Source of the DNA: Monosporascus cannonballus
Lineage: Eukaryota > Ascomycota > Sordariomycetes > Xylariales
Length of the DNA: 64,000 nt
Direction: 5' to 3'
Assembly: GCA_004154925.1 (NCBI GenBank)
Contig: QJNS01000253.1
Location: 12,693 to 76,692, forward strand
Position numbers and translations under genes: made by a program
The notes under the pieces: generated by a model
The model's database searches: none
The model's input: only the letters and a program-made list of their open reading frames with translations
Told to the model about the DNA's origin: nothing
In this document: piece by piece, positions 1 through 11,943 of the stretch
Numbering within the stretch: the stretch's first letter is position 1
Layout of the letters: each line of letters opens with the position of its first letter

Positions 1-98
1 GTGTTTTTTTTTTACCATATCCCCCCCCCCCCCCCCACCCAACGACATCTTCCCCGAGTAGCTACGGCCTTACAAACGGAAAACTAACGCAAAAATAG
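1..98 (+). other. 3' part of an intron in the SWD3 gene
   Basis: This is non-coding sequence ending in TAG at 96-98, with a CTAAC branch-site-like motif at 83-87. The exon that follows opens directly into a WD40 repeat. A T-run and a long C-run lie near the window edge. Such homopolymers are prone to length error, so the exact sequence here is less reliable. Confidence 0.7.
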
Positions 99-807
99 GC
101 GGATATGGGACACCTCGACGGGGCAGTGCCTACGCACGCTCGTGCACGAGGACAACCCGCCCGTGACGTCCGTCTGCTTCGCGCCCAATGGGCGGTACGT
201 GCTGGCCTTTAGCAGCGACTCGTGCCTCCGGCTGTGGGACTACGTGTCCGGGACCGTGAAGAAGACGTACCAGGGCCACGAGAACGCGCGGTTCAGCGTC
301 GGCGGCTGCTTCGGCTCGGTCTCCGGCGGCGGCCGGGAAGGCGAGGGGGAGGGGACGGCCTTCATCGCCGCCGCGAGCGAGGACGGCGACGTCGTCCTCT
401 GGGACGTCGCCACCAAGGAGGTCGTCCAGCGCATCCGCCGCGCCCACGACGGCGTCTGCTTCTGGGTCGACGTCCACGGCGACACCATGGTCAGCGCCGG
501 CCAGGACGGCAAGATCAAGGTGTACAGGCACCGCCGTGCCGGCGAGTCCAGGAAGGAGAGCGAGGACGGCCGCACCGCGGCGGCAGCGGTCGCTGATGGG
601 GCAAACGGCGGTGGTGGGGTGAACGGAAGCACTGAGATCGTGGACGGGATTAAGACCTCGCCGCCGGGGGACGGCAGCGGGGGAGAACCTAACGGTGATG
701 GTGCGGCTGCTGCTGCTCGAAATGGTAGCGGCGGGATGGCTGGAGAAGGTGGTGGTGGTGGTGACGACACGCCGTTGAAGGAAGAGGATATCAAGAAAGA
801 GGAGTGA
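99..807 (+). CDS. SWD3: SWD3/WDR5-like WD40 subunit of COMPASS (3' exon, partial)
   Basis: This is the last exon of a WD40 beta-propeller protein; the 5' part lies outside the window. From the acceptor at 98 the frame reads RIWDTSTGQCLRTL, then a repeat containing NPPVTSVCFAPNGRYVLA, then LRLWDYVSG and VLWDVATKEVVQ. The order and spacing match the last repeats of WDR5/Swd3, the scaffold of the Set1/COMPASS histone H3K4 methyltransferase. The final propeller blade ends at about base 530. After it comes a low-complexity Gly/Ala/Glu tail of about 90 residues that is absent from animal WDR5 and looks disordered. A Gly/Glu-rich insert also interrupts one blade (about 318-360). The stop is TGA at 805-807. 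Family assignment is firm; the COMPASS role is inferred from the family. Confidence 0.87.
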
Positions 808-1886
808 TGCCTGTCTTGGCCAGCTATTGAAGCTAGATGTTGAAGCTAGCTATAACTACAAGTCTCAAGCAAGGGACTAGCGAGGCGCGACTGGTCAATA
901 AGGAATCAATTACGTACCTGATGTCGGGCCCCCTAGTCAACCCCCCGAATACTAGCCCCCAGCATCGGACGGGAACCACGCGACCTATCTCCAGGGACGA
1001 GTTCGTGCATGGGATGTCTATTAATAGATAAGGAGGTAAAGGATCGATAAGCATGAGCATATGGAGCGTCCAACGCCCACGTAAGGTCCTCATCCCACGC
1101 TGTCGAGGATATACATAGATACCTAGCCCAGCCCAGCTGACGTCCGAACCTATAAATGCACGTGCATACCTACCACCTATTACTTATCACATCCCATCAT
1201 AACATAGCGGAGATCAGCTAGCCGGCCCCCGACCACCCATAAACGTCTATACTGGAGCGGATGCGTAGGGGGGTCATTGACAGATGCATATTATCCCCCT
1301 AGTGACATCCCAATCCTCCCACGAGCCACGAAAAGCAATGTCAGCACAGTAGTAGCACGGCCAATTATATCAGCCGTGTGCGTCTATGCGTTCACGGAGA
1401 TGGAGGCCGTGTTATAGGTAGTACAAGTCCGTCTCCTGCCCCGTCTTCGTGCTACGAGAAGCTCCCACTTGCTTAAACAACAAGGGACCCCCAGAGCATA
1501 CAACGCAACGCGGCGCAGGTGCGACTGTTGGACCAGGCACACATTTATTTATTTATTCCCCCCTCCCGGCCATAATTTAAGCATGAATCATGTTCATTCA
1601 TTCAGTGATCGTGTGGTATCTAGGTAAATAGGTACCCCGTGCGTAAGCGGCGGGGAACCAAACGCCCGGACTCCCCTTTTATCACAATAACCATAATCGC
1701 ACCGCAAACCATCCCTCTATCGAGCCTGCCGGATTTGAATCAAGTTGTACACTACACCCTTTATGCCATGTTGATCCGAAGCGTATCTTACTCAGGCAAC
1801 CGGGACAATAGGACACAGAAAGTCTCATCTATAAAGCAGACCGCACAGCACCTCCAACTCCTCCCTCTACCCCTCGGTCGCGCGGA
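808..1886. other. Intergenic, convergent 3' regions of SWD3 and UBR1
   Basis: About 1.1 kb between two convergent genes. Short open frames here match nothing I know and show no splice logic. I see no tRNA boxes. Expected content is two 3' untranslated regions. Confidence 0.6.
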
Positions 1887-4800
1887 TCAGATAGTCTCCC
1901 ATCCGCCGTTGTTGATGTCCGCCTCGAGTTTCCTACTGATGAAGCTGGGGATGCCGTGGCTGAGCCACATGTTGCGGATCATGGAGTCGTAGCGCTTCTG
2001 GTTGAGGAAGAGCTGGCGGCCGTGGCGCAGGCCGACGTCCGTCTCCCCCCACTTGTCGATGTAGGGAGCGTTGCTGAAGCTGCCCGACCCGCGGTGGAGG
2101 TAGATGATGGCACACTTGCGGATGTTGATGAAGATGCCCACGTTACCTTGGCACCTGTAAAACGAACAACGGTAAGCAAACACGAGAGGCATACGGGACG
2201 ACGGAATTGGGGATACGATATCCCGAAGCGGGAAGAAACTTACTTGAAGAGCATGTGCTGCTGGCCGCCTCCGATGCGCATCACGGGCCTATTCAGCCCT
2301 TCTTCCTGGTATTCCAACAGGCAGCACATAGTCTGCCCGCAGAAGATGTCGCCGCACATGAGACAGACAATGGGGTCCGCAAGATCCTTGCCGGTTGTGG
2401 GACATCGTCTCTTTGCGCATTCTTCAATGAGAGTGTCGTAGTTTTTAGGCAGTCCGACTAGTTCAAAGATACCGGGGTGACTGACTTGGGCTGAGCTGGG
2501 TAAGGGGTCGCGCAGGGCATCGTGGGAGGCCCATGACCCTAGGGCACGATGACGAATCCAACCGATCACCAAGGCTTCCATACGTGCAGGCCACCCGTAT
2601 TGCGCACCCAAGGGAGTCAGTGCAGTGCACATCTCATCGAACGAGGCCAAGCGGAGGGCTGCTGTGAGGCGCGTGAGTTCGTCAGCTTCAGGAGCAGGAG
2701 AGATATGGCTGTTAAAATCCACGCCAGAATGGACATGCAGGAGAATGGTGGTTTTCCGTAGGAACACAAGGGCGTATTTCTTGACGAAAGAATGTAAGCC
2801 TGCCAAGCTATCCAGTCCTTGCTGGTCGAACCCGATGTTAGGCAAGTCTTCCGAAGTTTCGGCCACCTCGTTGGCAGCGTTCATCCCAGCTACCATGATG
2901 ATGTGGCAGAAGTTGGCGAAGTTGTTCATCACAGGATCCTGGTCATCACGTTTATGGGTGTACTCGAGCCATTTGCTGAGCGGGATATTGCGGGATGCGT
3001 GATAGACGACCTTGACAATCTCAACAAGATAGCAGAGCCTCACGAGGTGCATGACGTCCATGTTATGGGCAACAGCCATGCCAAACACTGACTCGCATAG
3101 ATATATGAATATATCTTGACTTAGCAGGGATGGAAACCTGTCGGCTGGAGAAGGGTGATTATTGTTCGCGTCCTGTCCAAGGTACTGCGCTATGAACAGT
3201 TGACAGTGCTGGCGCTCACTAGCTCTGCGGAATTCTGCGTCGATCTGGTTCTCTCCTTCGTGCCTGAGTGCGCCGATCGAGATGTATGAGGCGACAGTCT
3301 CTGACAGGATACGGAGTTGTATGAGAGTTTGCTCTGGTATCCTTTCAATGAGGGTCATTCCATACTGGGCTGCGACTCCGCGCTGTTGAATCTCTGCTGC
3401 CGATATCGAAAATCCCACGGACCGTGCTAAAGTATCACTGCCGTACAAGTCGTCCCGCCCTGGGCTATCTAGGGGACGGATGCTGAGCTTATTCACCCGA
3501 AGCGTATTCCGGAGACGGCGGTATGCAGTAATTAGATCCTTGCCCCCGGCTGATGCCTCTGACGGTGAACGCGAACGATCGCTAGAGTTAGGGGTGGCCA
3601 CATCCGATAAGGTATCCTCGAAGAATGAGCTGTCTATGACTGGTTGCCCTGAACCCTGAACTAGGCTCTCCGGAATTCTTGCCCGAATGTAATTGATAAA
3701 GGCGGACTGTACCGGGTCACCCGGCCGCGGAGTTCCTGAGGGGTGATTGTGCCTGTCGCCGTGTAAGTCGACGAAAGAAGAAAAATCGGCATCAGATTGT
3801 AAGATGCCAGGGTAAGCTTCTTCTTTGCCATCCCAGGTAATGGGTAAGAATGCGTTCCCGAGAGCTTTACACAAGGGACAGACGAATTCTAAACGATCTA
3901 GTGCCTCAGGATGGTGACGCGCGATCTGATGTCCATGCCGGCGGACAGTCGCTTCGACGTACATGTCGAAACAGCTAAAATGCATGATATGGCCGCAGCC
4001 AACAGCTACGGGACCAGACCGACAGAGCTTGGCAGGAAACCCTTTACCAATTCCTTGCTTTTCGGCAAGGAACGTCTTGCCCTCGGAGTTAACCTTCTCT
4101 ACCAACTTTCTATTCTCGCGTGCGAGACCGAATGGCCGTATGTCGTCAGCAGAACGGTCGAGGTTGATGGGCGTATTTGAGGCCTCACGGACGAAGTCCG
4201 GGTCTTGGAAATCAGTTTGCCGCAAGATCTTGCTTTCAGTAAAAAGCGCAAATGTTCCGTACAGTCGCCCATCGTCCGTGTCTTCTTGGCATAGGATACA
4301 GGTACCCCGAGGATATTTCCAGAAGTTTTTCCGCTCCTCGGCTGGGTTGACGTCTTCAACGTCATCCAGTTCTTCATCGCCCCAGTCAACGTCGCCTTGG
4401 TTTTCCAAGAAACTTTTCTGTTGCTGCTGAAACTGCGCCATGACCTTCGCCTGCCGATCCAGGGCGGCTCTCTTCTTACGTTCGCGTTCCTCCTCAGCAT
4501 TGTGGGCACTCGCGGGCGATGCCGTATCGACTCTGTCTACGGGGATGCCCAGCCGTAGATACGCTGTGTCGAAATGGTGTGGCAGCTTCTGTTTCATCCT
4601 CTTCAAGATAAGCTGAATCTTGGGATGACACGCTTTCAGTTCCTCATTGGAAGACATCATCTCTAAAAGAGAGACAATCGTCTTCGAACTTGGGGCATCT
4701 TGCATCAAGCTACTCCGAGCTTGCGTTGTCAGGGCGCGACAGACGAACGAGTTTCCTTCGTTGGAACCCTTCTCGTCCGTCTTGTCCTCGGATATGGCAA

Positions 4801-7800
4801 TGAGAATCAAATGCAGCACAACCTGCAAGAAAGTCTCTACCCGGGTGAAAGGAACCTTAGGGGTTAGTTTGCCAGCCAAAAGCGGGTACAACAAGCAGTA
4901 GTAAATGATCTGGGCGAACATCCCGGTGCCTGTGAAGCCTGCCAGGCCGGCGAAAGCCCCCGTGGGAATCGGAGGCAGCCGTGGCTCATAGACGATCTCC
5001 TCGGGGGGCTTCCTCGTCCTCGTAGCCATCAGCTTGCGATAAGCAGCCTCCGATTCCTCACGTTGGTTCTTGTTGTAATGAGCGATATACGGGTCGATTT
5101 CTTCAATCAGCGGTGGCTTCAGCTCAAAGGTTCCCACGTCCGACACGCCCTCAGGCGGCTTAAATGTAGCAACTTCGTCAAGAACTGGATAGAAGTCATC
5201 CTGCTCGTGGAACTTATCGGGAAGCTTATTGCAGATCTCATTAAACGACATAGGCCGGAAACACAAAACATGTATTATGTCTCGGCGCATCGCCCTTAGA
5301 TGCGTCTCGTGGTCATCGTCCGCAGGGATGAGACATGTCCGATCACTGAGCATGACAATCAACAGGTGAACCATGTCCTCGACAACATCGAGGTGCTGTA
5401 TCTCGTCCTGCGCAGCCGATGTTTGTTCGAAAAACCCTTTTACCCATTTCTCCATGCCAAATCGGTCCACGATCGAGGCCAGAACACGGCTTGGATCACA
5501 GATTACCATGGCGGTCTGCAACAAAAAGATGTCTCGGGCATGAGTAACATCTCTGTGAAGAATATTCCGGTAGGTCCCTGCCTGGTGCCGAAGACTGATG
5601 CCATTGCGAACCCACATGCCCGCTTTGATCTGAGCAAGCCAAGTGCAAACCCTGAGAGGATAGTCAAACGCAGCCATCAGGTAATCTTCCGGGGTGTAGT
5701 CCCTCTTAGGCATCGTCTTGCGACCCATCGACCTTGGCTTCATTTTGAGATCCTGCGCGGTGAAATTCAAGAGCGAACCGAGCTTTTGTGGGCTCATGTG
5801 CTTTCCACACTCGATGAGCCACGAAAGAGTATAGTGCAGGGCGTGGTGGAAGCTGATATTCTGTTCTTCAACTACGAATTTGACGACATTATATTGGGTA
5901 GCCTCTCCGGCGAACTCGAAGTCGGATAATGTCTTGAACCGGACCTCGTCCTTGATCTCGGATTGCGTGAACCTCGCACGTTCGGCACCGATGGAATTGA
6001 CGATGACTGTCTTAGCCGCTAGCCGGATCGCCCTAGAGAGATAAAGCGAATCCTCCTCGGGCAGGCCTCGGAACGAGTCAGACAACAGCCTGCACAGCTT
6101 ATTAATCTCTCTCGTCATTAGAGAAGCGCCAATCCAGCTATCGGTTTCGTATTCCACGTGCTCACCGATGGCTCGGACGTTCGGGCAGATGCCTTGATGA
6201 AGCTTGACCAGATCAAGAAATTGTAGAAGGTATCTCTCTTCCGTCCTCATGCGTTCTTGAACGTGTGGGGAGCTAAGTAAGAATTTCATGTCGACATAAA
6301 AATGGTACATCCGCCTATTGGTCACTGAACCCGTGTCAAATCCGAGGACAGCGCTTGAGGAAACTTCCCAAGGATGACCGACCTGCCGTGTCGTCAAGAA
6401 GGTATATAGGATAGCCATAAGGGTCGTCAGGAAGTTACCCCTCTCGACTACCTCAGCAGTGATAGACGGTGTAGTCAACATCTGGAGGGAGATATTGATG
6501 ATGGAATGGTCCGGCTCGCGATCCGCGATGAGATATAGCTGTGCTAAAGTTGTGTACAGAGCGGCAAACCGAAGCCCTAAGATCCTTTTGAATTCAGGAA
6601 TGGTGACAACAGTGGATATGTAAAGGGAACGCAGATCATTGCGAACTTTCTTCCACATTCTTAAGTCAAAGAGGATTAACCAGTCCAAGCGAACCCGCTG
6701 AAAGACGTCTTCAAAAGGATGAGTATGCTCCCGTTCTGTATAAGCCGCCGGCGCCTCGACCCAGTAACGCCCTGGTTTGGGCGGCGTCACCTTCTCTGCC
6801 TTGTTCAACCCTGGGGTCCTTGGGACCTCTAGGTTTGCCTTTGCATAAACTGTTGGCGCAATTAGAGGTTCAGCAGTGTCCGAGTCTGACGGAGTAAGAT
6901 CACGATCTCTCGTAGCACGTCGAGGTACGGGGGGAGGAGGCGGAGGAGGTGGATATCCCGCCATTGTTGCCTCGTCCTCTTCGAGGGCTTCCCCAATTGC
7001 TCCTTGTCGCCAGTCCGACATGTCGACATCGCCACCCGCGTCCGGCCTCGGATCGATCATCATCACATCTTCCTCGTCGTCCTCGTCACCTTCGTCGTCT
7101 TCTTCGCCACTGGAGGGTGTCCGATTGTCTTCGATATCATCCTCATCGTCCTCATCGTCTGTCTCAACAAAGTTGGCTACTGCAATCGCATTGCCGGCTT
7201 CCGCCATCACCCGAGCCCTTTGCATAAAAATGAACGCGGTATGGGGATCCAGCTGCTCATGGTCGAGTTTCTCCTCATCCTCGATGCCGTCCTTACCAGC
7301 CATTGCATGAGTCCCGGGGCTCCCTTTACGCCATACCTTTAGGAGCTCTTCGCAGACAACCAGGCGCAGGATGTTAGGATCATTCCCTACCACGCAACCG
7401 GCAATATCATTAAGCCACTCGATCATAGTGCCGCACATCTGTTCTCGGAATGTATCTCTTGACGACCGTATCGTGACGGTGATCTTGATGTGCTCAAGGA
7501 CGGTAGCGCAATGCAGAAGCGTCTCTATGCTTGTATCATACTTCAGAATGCTCCTCCCGATAGAGTCGGTCTCGACCGCCTTGCTGTAGCCTTCGTCCAG
7601 CGTTGTACTGCAAGCCCGGGCAACCTGATCTTGAACCTCTGTGACGGTATGCTTCTCGTCATTCCAAAGCAGCAAGGCGTATTCCCCTGGCGAGTCCACG
7701 TCTCCGCCACAGTATGTAGAGGTGAGACGCGAGGTCCTCTCGTCTAGTTCGATCGACTCTTTCGTCTTGGGCTGTCTCAGTTGTTCAGGGGCGCAAGAGA

Positions 7801-8395
7801 TGACGTCGCAGATGAAGTCGAGGACGCGCGAGATGGTCATGCGGATGTTGGCGACGAGGTCTTCCGGTAAAGGAGAAGGCTCCTTGCCTTTACCCTTGTC
7901 ACGATCGGATTCGCGTTCGCTGTGAATGGTGCAGAACATGGGTGTCTTCCAAGCCTCTACATCTCCGCAATCACAACAACCGCTGTTTCCAGGAGATATT
8001 GAGATCTTGACCATGTGCCCCGTGTGATCTGTAGCATCGAAGCACTTGCTGCATAGACAACATGTATCATCGGTGCTGCATGTGCGACACGAATAAGAAG
8101 CTTCGCCCGCTCTGAAGATATGGCCGCATGGCTTGCCCCTCGCGGCCTCAGTATACTCGGCGCCTTCGACAGCACCTTGGGCCTCGCTTAAACTCAAGAC
8201 GCCCTTGGGTGTGAGCTTGCCATCGGGAAAGAACAGTCGCATGTATTCAGGTTTGCCTCCAGCCATCGACCAGAACAGGTTGTATAGAAGGTCGCGCCTC
8301 GCGGCATCGACGTAGCGGTAGGCATTCTGTCTCGGCAGCTCTATCAAGTGCTGACAGAGCTGCAGCTCTTGGGTAGACATAGGCGTGTCCATCAT
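1887..8395 (-). CDS. UBR1: E3 ubiquitin-protein ligase UBR1 (N-recognin)
   Basis: Two exons: 8395-2244 and 2154-1887, giving 2139 residues. The intron has a GTAAGT donor and a TTACAG acceptor, and restores a Lys codon. The protein recognises destabilising N-terminal residues and ubiquitinates them in the N-end rule pathway. The UBR box (about residues 88-150) is cysteine/histidine-rich, starting KPCGH and including CCDCGDVEAWK. An acidic stretch lies near 415-455, followed by a polyproline run. A RING-like region includes CILCQED (about 1363), GCGHIMHFSCF and CPLCKALGN (about 1507). The C-terminal UBR autoinhibitory region has further cysteine pairs (CLMCGDIFC) and ends in the small second exon, which carries SISRK-like basic and aromatic residues. 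Length is typical of fungal Ubr1. No lesion is seen in 6.1 kb of open frame. Confidence 0.95.
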
Positions 8396-9489
8396 CGAAG
8401 GTATAGTGGGATCATTATTGGATTCGAGAGCCTCGCATAGATTTAGTTTGAGTCGAGGAACTGTTTTCGTGGCGGGCGATTGTGTTTTTGTCGAGAGGCG
8501 GGCGAGTTCAAGTGCTTGGAGGTGGGGCGTGTTCCGGTTCTCTTGATGTTCAAGCGTTACTCCTCAATGTTTTATAAGGGAAGCTGCATAGCTTACTAGA
8601 GAGACAGATTTATCTTATATATAGCTATGCGATGTGGACTTCCGGGGTCTGACCACAGTTGACTGTGTTGCCGTTATACTGAGAGATGGATGCTGGCGAT
8701 TGGGGTAGTCAATATTGATGAAGCATGCATGATAGGAGAACCCCAAGTCTGAGCCAAGCAATTGCACCCTCACATCGGCACTCTGGACTTTATCACTGCT
8801 TTATCAGTGATAAGAAATGGATAGGTACCTGTTATCGCAACATACCTGCCTATGTAGTGTAAGTAAGCACAGGATGTCGATAGAATACACAAGTACCTTC
8901 GTATGTACCAATGTATTTATTACCGTATACGTACCCAGTACGCAAAGTAGCAGTCCACATATGCATATGAGGTAAGTTAGGTATATAGTTGTCGAGTCGG
9001 ATGAATAACTTCATATTCGGGGAGCCAAGGGAGACTCGGAGACTCATCTATTATTGTGACCTATCATTCAACACCGTCTTCCACGTACCCGGCTGGCAAT
9101 GGAAACAAGTTGAATAATACTATTACTCTTTGGGCCACCGATATTACCTTGGTTTATAACGAATTTGACCCTCAACTGATAGTCTTCACTCTTCTGGTTG
9201 CACAGCTCGATTAGGTGGTTCAAGTTGTAAGGGACGACCTTTAATATTGGCTAACAACACTCAGAGTTGCTCATCTTAGAATGCTGTAGATCCAGTCGCT
9301 GTGCCTCTTAATCATGCGTTCCAAGGATGTCCCCCTGAGGACAAAGTGTAATTGCGCAACCACGGTTCTATTCCCCTGGTCTAAAAAATACAATAGTACG
9401 GCCCCGTAGGGAATCAACCGCGTGCGCGGGTATCCCTTCGTCAACCCGTCCCTCTGGCTGCAGTACTAAGAGGAGCCGCATCACCCGGT
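8396..9489. other. Intergenic: UBR1 promoter side and QCR9 3' region
   Basis: About 1.1 kb upstream of UBR1 and downstream of QCR9, both on the minus strand. The sequence is AT-richer than the neighbouring genes. I see no supported coding exon or RNA gene. Confidence 0.6.
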
Positions 9490-9884
9490 CTATTCCTCCT
9501 GAACATACTTGTGTCGGATGTCCTTCCATTGTCGCTACCCCAGAGTCAGTCGATCGTACCATGCCGCGTACAGATATAGACTTACGCCCTTGTTCAGGTT
9601 GTCCCAGATCTTGTTCATGGTCGAGTCGTATGCCCTATTGCGCCATCAGCCATCAGCTGTCTTGCCAAATCCCACGCCATGGCCATGTTCGTATTCAAAT
9701 CCATGGTCTACGCTCGGTCAACCACATACATCTCGAAAGCGAATGCCGAGACAAAGACGATCCCAAGCATCTGGGAGTTCCGTCGGAAAAGAGCGCTATA
9801 CGATCACGGTTAGCGGTGGGTTCTTCGTCGTCGTAGATTTCGAAGGTGGACTTGCTTGTAGAGAGCACTGCCAGCCGCCTGCAT
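9490..9884 (-). CDS. QCR9: Cytochrome bc1 complex subunit 9 (QCR9), 62 aa, four exons
   Basis: Exons 9884-9856, 9795-9730, 9634-9586 and 9534-9490 join to exactly 63 codons. The protein starts MQAAGSALYN, continues ALFRRNS, has a hydrophobic segment GIVFVSAFAFE (about residues 21-31), then MNKIWDNLNKG and ends RQWKDIRHKYVQEE. This is the fungal QCR9 pattern: one transmembrane helix in the mitochondrial inner membrane, and a C-terminal tail with the WKD motif. QCR9 is a small subunit of respiratory complex III. Introns 2 and 3 are GT-AG. Intron 1 appears to be GC-AG (donor GCAAGT), because only that join gives the conserved Tyr-Asn-x-Leu-Phe-Arg-Arg-Asn run in frame. No single exon exceeds 66 nt, so ordinary ORF calling misses the gene. 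It is divergent from PYM, 544 bp away. Confidence 0.93.
9846..9855 (-). other. Probable GC-AG intron donor in QCR9
   Basis: On the minus strand the sequence after CTCTACAA is GCAAGT. Using GC at 9855-9854 as donor with the AG at 9797-9796 gives the in-frame Asn codon expected in QCR9. The nearest GT donor, three bases later, would shift the frame. Confidence 0.75.
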
Positions 9885-10428
9885 GCGCGATTAGTTTCTT
9901 AGTGCAAGAGCCTTCGGATGGGTATAAAGGACCGTACCATGACTATTTACTTGTATGTAGGAAAAAGGGCCGGAGCCTAGGTGGTTGAGAAGATTCCGGG
10001 CAAATGGAATTGGCTTCGTGGATCGCGGCGTTGTGCAGGTCAAAAGATCGAAATCGTAAGGTTGAGGCTGCTCCGACAGCCAATGTTCCTTCCTTGACAG
10101 GAGAAAGTTCGGTTGCGGAATTGGCTGTCGCTGATTGGCCTAAGCTCCAGAGGACCCACCTTTTCCCTCATCTGGTATGTATCATATGTATGTCAACGTT
10201 GGTGGGGGAGGTGGGGGCTACTGCGCCATTGCTTCTACCACTTTCGGGCTACCGTGCTAATATAATAATAGTGCCTGATTTTACAAGTGCGAAAAAAAGA
10301 AAATCTCAACATAACCAGATGGATAAGTTCGTCATTCCCTGAGGTTTCTGGTTTCTACTTTGGGGATGTATCGCATCTTCTCTGCGGCATAGGATCGTTG
10401 CGCAAACTCTGGTTTTAATCATTACAAG
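9885..10428. promoter_or_regulatory. Divergent intergenic region QCR9 / PYM
   Basis: This 544-bp stretch lies between two start codons facing apart, so it must hold both core promoters. I see no confident TATA box or named factor site. A weak open frame on the plus strand lacks any family resemblance. Confidence 0.55.
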
Positions 10429-11040
10429 ATGCCTTCAGAGCCCAAACCGTCCACCTCGGGCATTGTCACCGACGAGACCAGTGGTGAACGACACATTCCC
10501 GAGTCTATGCGTGCAGACGGCACGACGAGAAAGGCCATCAAGATCAGGCCGGGTTACAAGCCTCCTGAGGACGTTGAACTCTATAAGAACCGGACCGCCG
10601 AGAGCTTCCGGAACCGCGGCAAAGGCGGCATCCCAGGAGCCGAAGGTTTAAAAGAGCAGAAAACTGAGGCACCATCCGCGGCTGCCAATAAAAATGCCAA
10701 ACGCCGCGAAGCAAGAAAGAAGGCCAAGGCTGCTGGCGACTCGCAACTCGATGCGACATCTGACGCAACAAAGGATGTGGCCGCGGCCAAAACAGAGGAA
10801 GTGGTCGACCCGGAAGTCGAAAAGGAGAAGAAGGCACGGAATCTGAAGAAGAAACTCAAACAAGCCAAGGACCTCAAGAGCAAGAAGGAAGGGGGCGAGA
10901 CACTTCTTCCCGAGCAGATCGCCAAAGTTATCAAGATCAACGAGCTCGTGAGAGAGCTAGAAGCCCTTGGGTTCGATGCCGACGGAGAGCCGAAAGCCAC
11001 TACTACTCCCAGTCAAGGGGATACAGCGCAAGCAGGTTGA
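10429..11040 (+). CDS. PYM1: PYM (partner of Y14 and Mago), exon junction complex disassembly factor
   Basis: Single exon, 203 residues. The N-terminal 55 residues carry the Mago-binding signature: SGIV, then GERHIPESMRADGT, then a basic run and RPGYKPPEDVELYKNR. In known PYM proteins this segment binds the Mago-Y14 heterodimer and strips exon junction complexes from mRNA in contact with the ribosome. The middle and C-terminal parts are Lys/Glu/Ala-rich, with a run of KKxKKKLKQAKDLKSKK (about 140-160), predicted to be helical, and a short conserved end around IAKVIKINELVRELEALGF. The length agrees with fungal PYM. It shares an upstream region with QCR9. The family match is strong; function is by homology. 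Confidence 0.9.
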   Translation: MPSEPKPSTSGIVTDETSGERHIPESMRADGTTRKAIKIRPGYKPPEDVELYKNRTAESFRNRGKGGIPGAEGLKEQKTEAPSAAANKNAKRREARKKAKAAGDSQLDATSDATKDVAAAKTEEVVDPEVEKEKKARNLKKKLKQAKDLKSKKEGGETLLPEQIAKVIKINELVRELEALGFDADGEPKATTTPSQGDTAQAG

Positions 11041-11943
11041 TTACCTGGCAGGAGTATACACTCACGGTATACTTGCGGTTATTCTCCTCGTGTTACGTCA
11101 AAGGCTATGCAGGATTCGAAGCCTCTTTCAGTCGCGGAATATGTCGATGGAGCAAGCCTTCCCGTATCCGGGCAACTCCCTCACCCGGCTGTTAGGCGTG
11201 GATTCAAGCGTCGAGCGGATTCCACCTCAAGTAGCGGGAAAAGGAGCCAAGCGGGGAGGTGACAGCCATATATGGTTTACGGCGTGTGCTATGGAGAAGC
11301 TTCGTTCTGGAACGCTCGGCCTATGGAATTGAAGAATTCAGTTCCGGGGAGAAGAGCCAGTGAATCCTACAGCCTGGCCCTGCCAGTGTAGACAATGGCA
11401 GTTGAGCTCGTCTTCATAGCTTGAGCCCACTTCCGAGCCTATATTCCTCGGGGGCCCACCCGGATATAAGTGGTCGGGCGGACGCATGCAAGAGAAATTC
11501 CATGCGTGCGTTCACTTGGTCAAAATACCACTTTATGTATCAGCCAAAGACCTTAAACAGCATATTGCCAGGAGCTCAAATCGAATATCGAGATGGAAGC
11601 TACTTAATTCAGAGTTACATACTCACATACCTACATACATAGTACTAGTGGCCTTTATGTAGATTTGCATAACCCCTTTATACACGATTGCCCCACCAAC
11701 ACTCGCCTTCGCGTCAACCCGCGTCGCCCAGAACCTTAATAGCTTCATAAGGCGAGTCTACTGCGCAGGCAGGTTAGCGACAACATGTTTTATACCCATG
11801 TAGGAATCCTCTTCACTATACTTGCGGATCTCTTCTCTGCTATTAAATTGGTAATTGAGTAGCATGCAAAATATACATGGTGTATTTGATAACCGACCAT
11901 TCGTTTTCCTTGTTCACCCCTTATCCACCTTACTGGGGGCGCC
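11041..11943. other. Intergenic, PYM to oxygenase-like gene
   Basis: About 0.9 kb, tandem orientation. It should contain the PYM 3' end and the promoter of the next gene. No open frame here has recognisable content. Confidence 0.55.
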
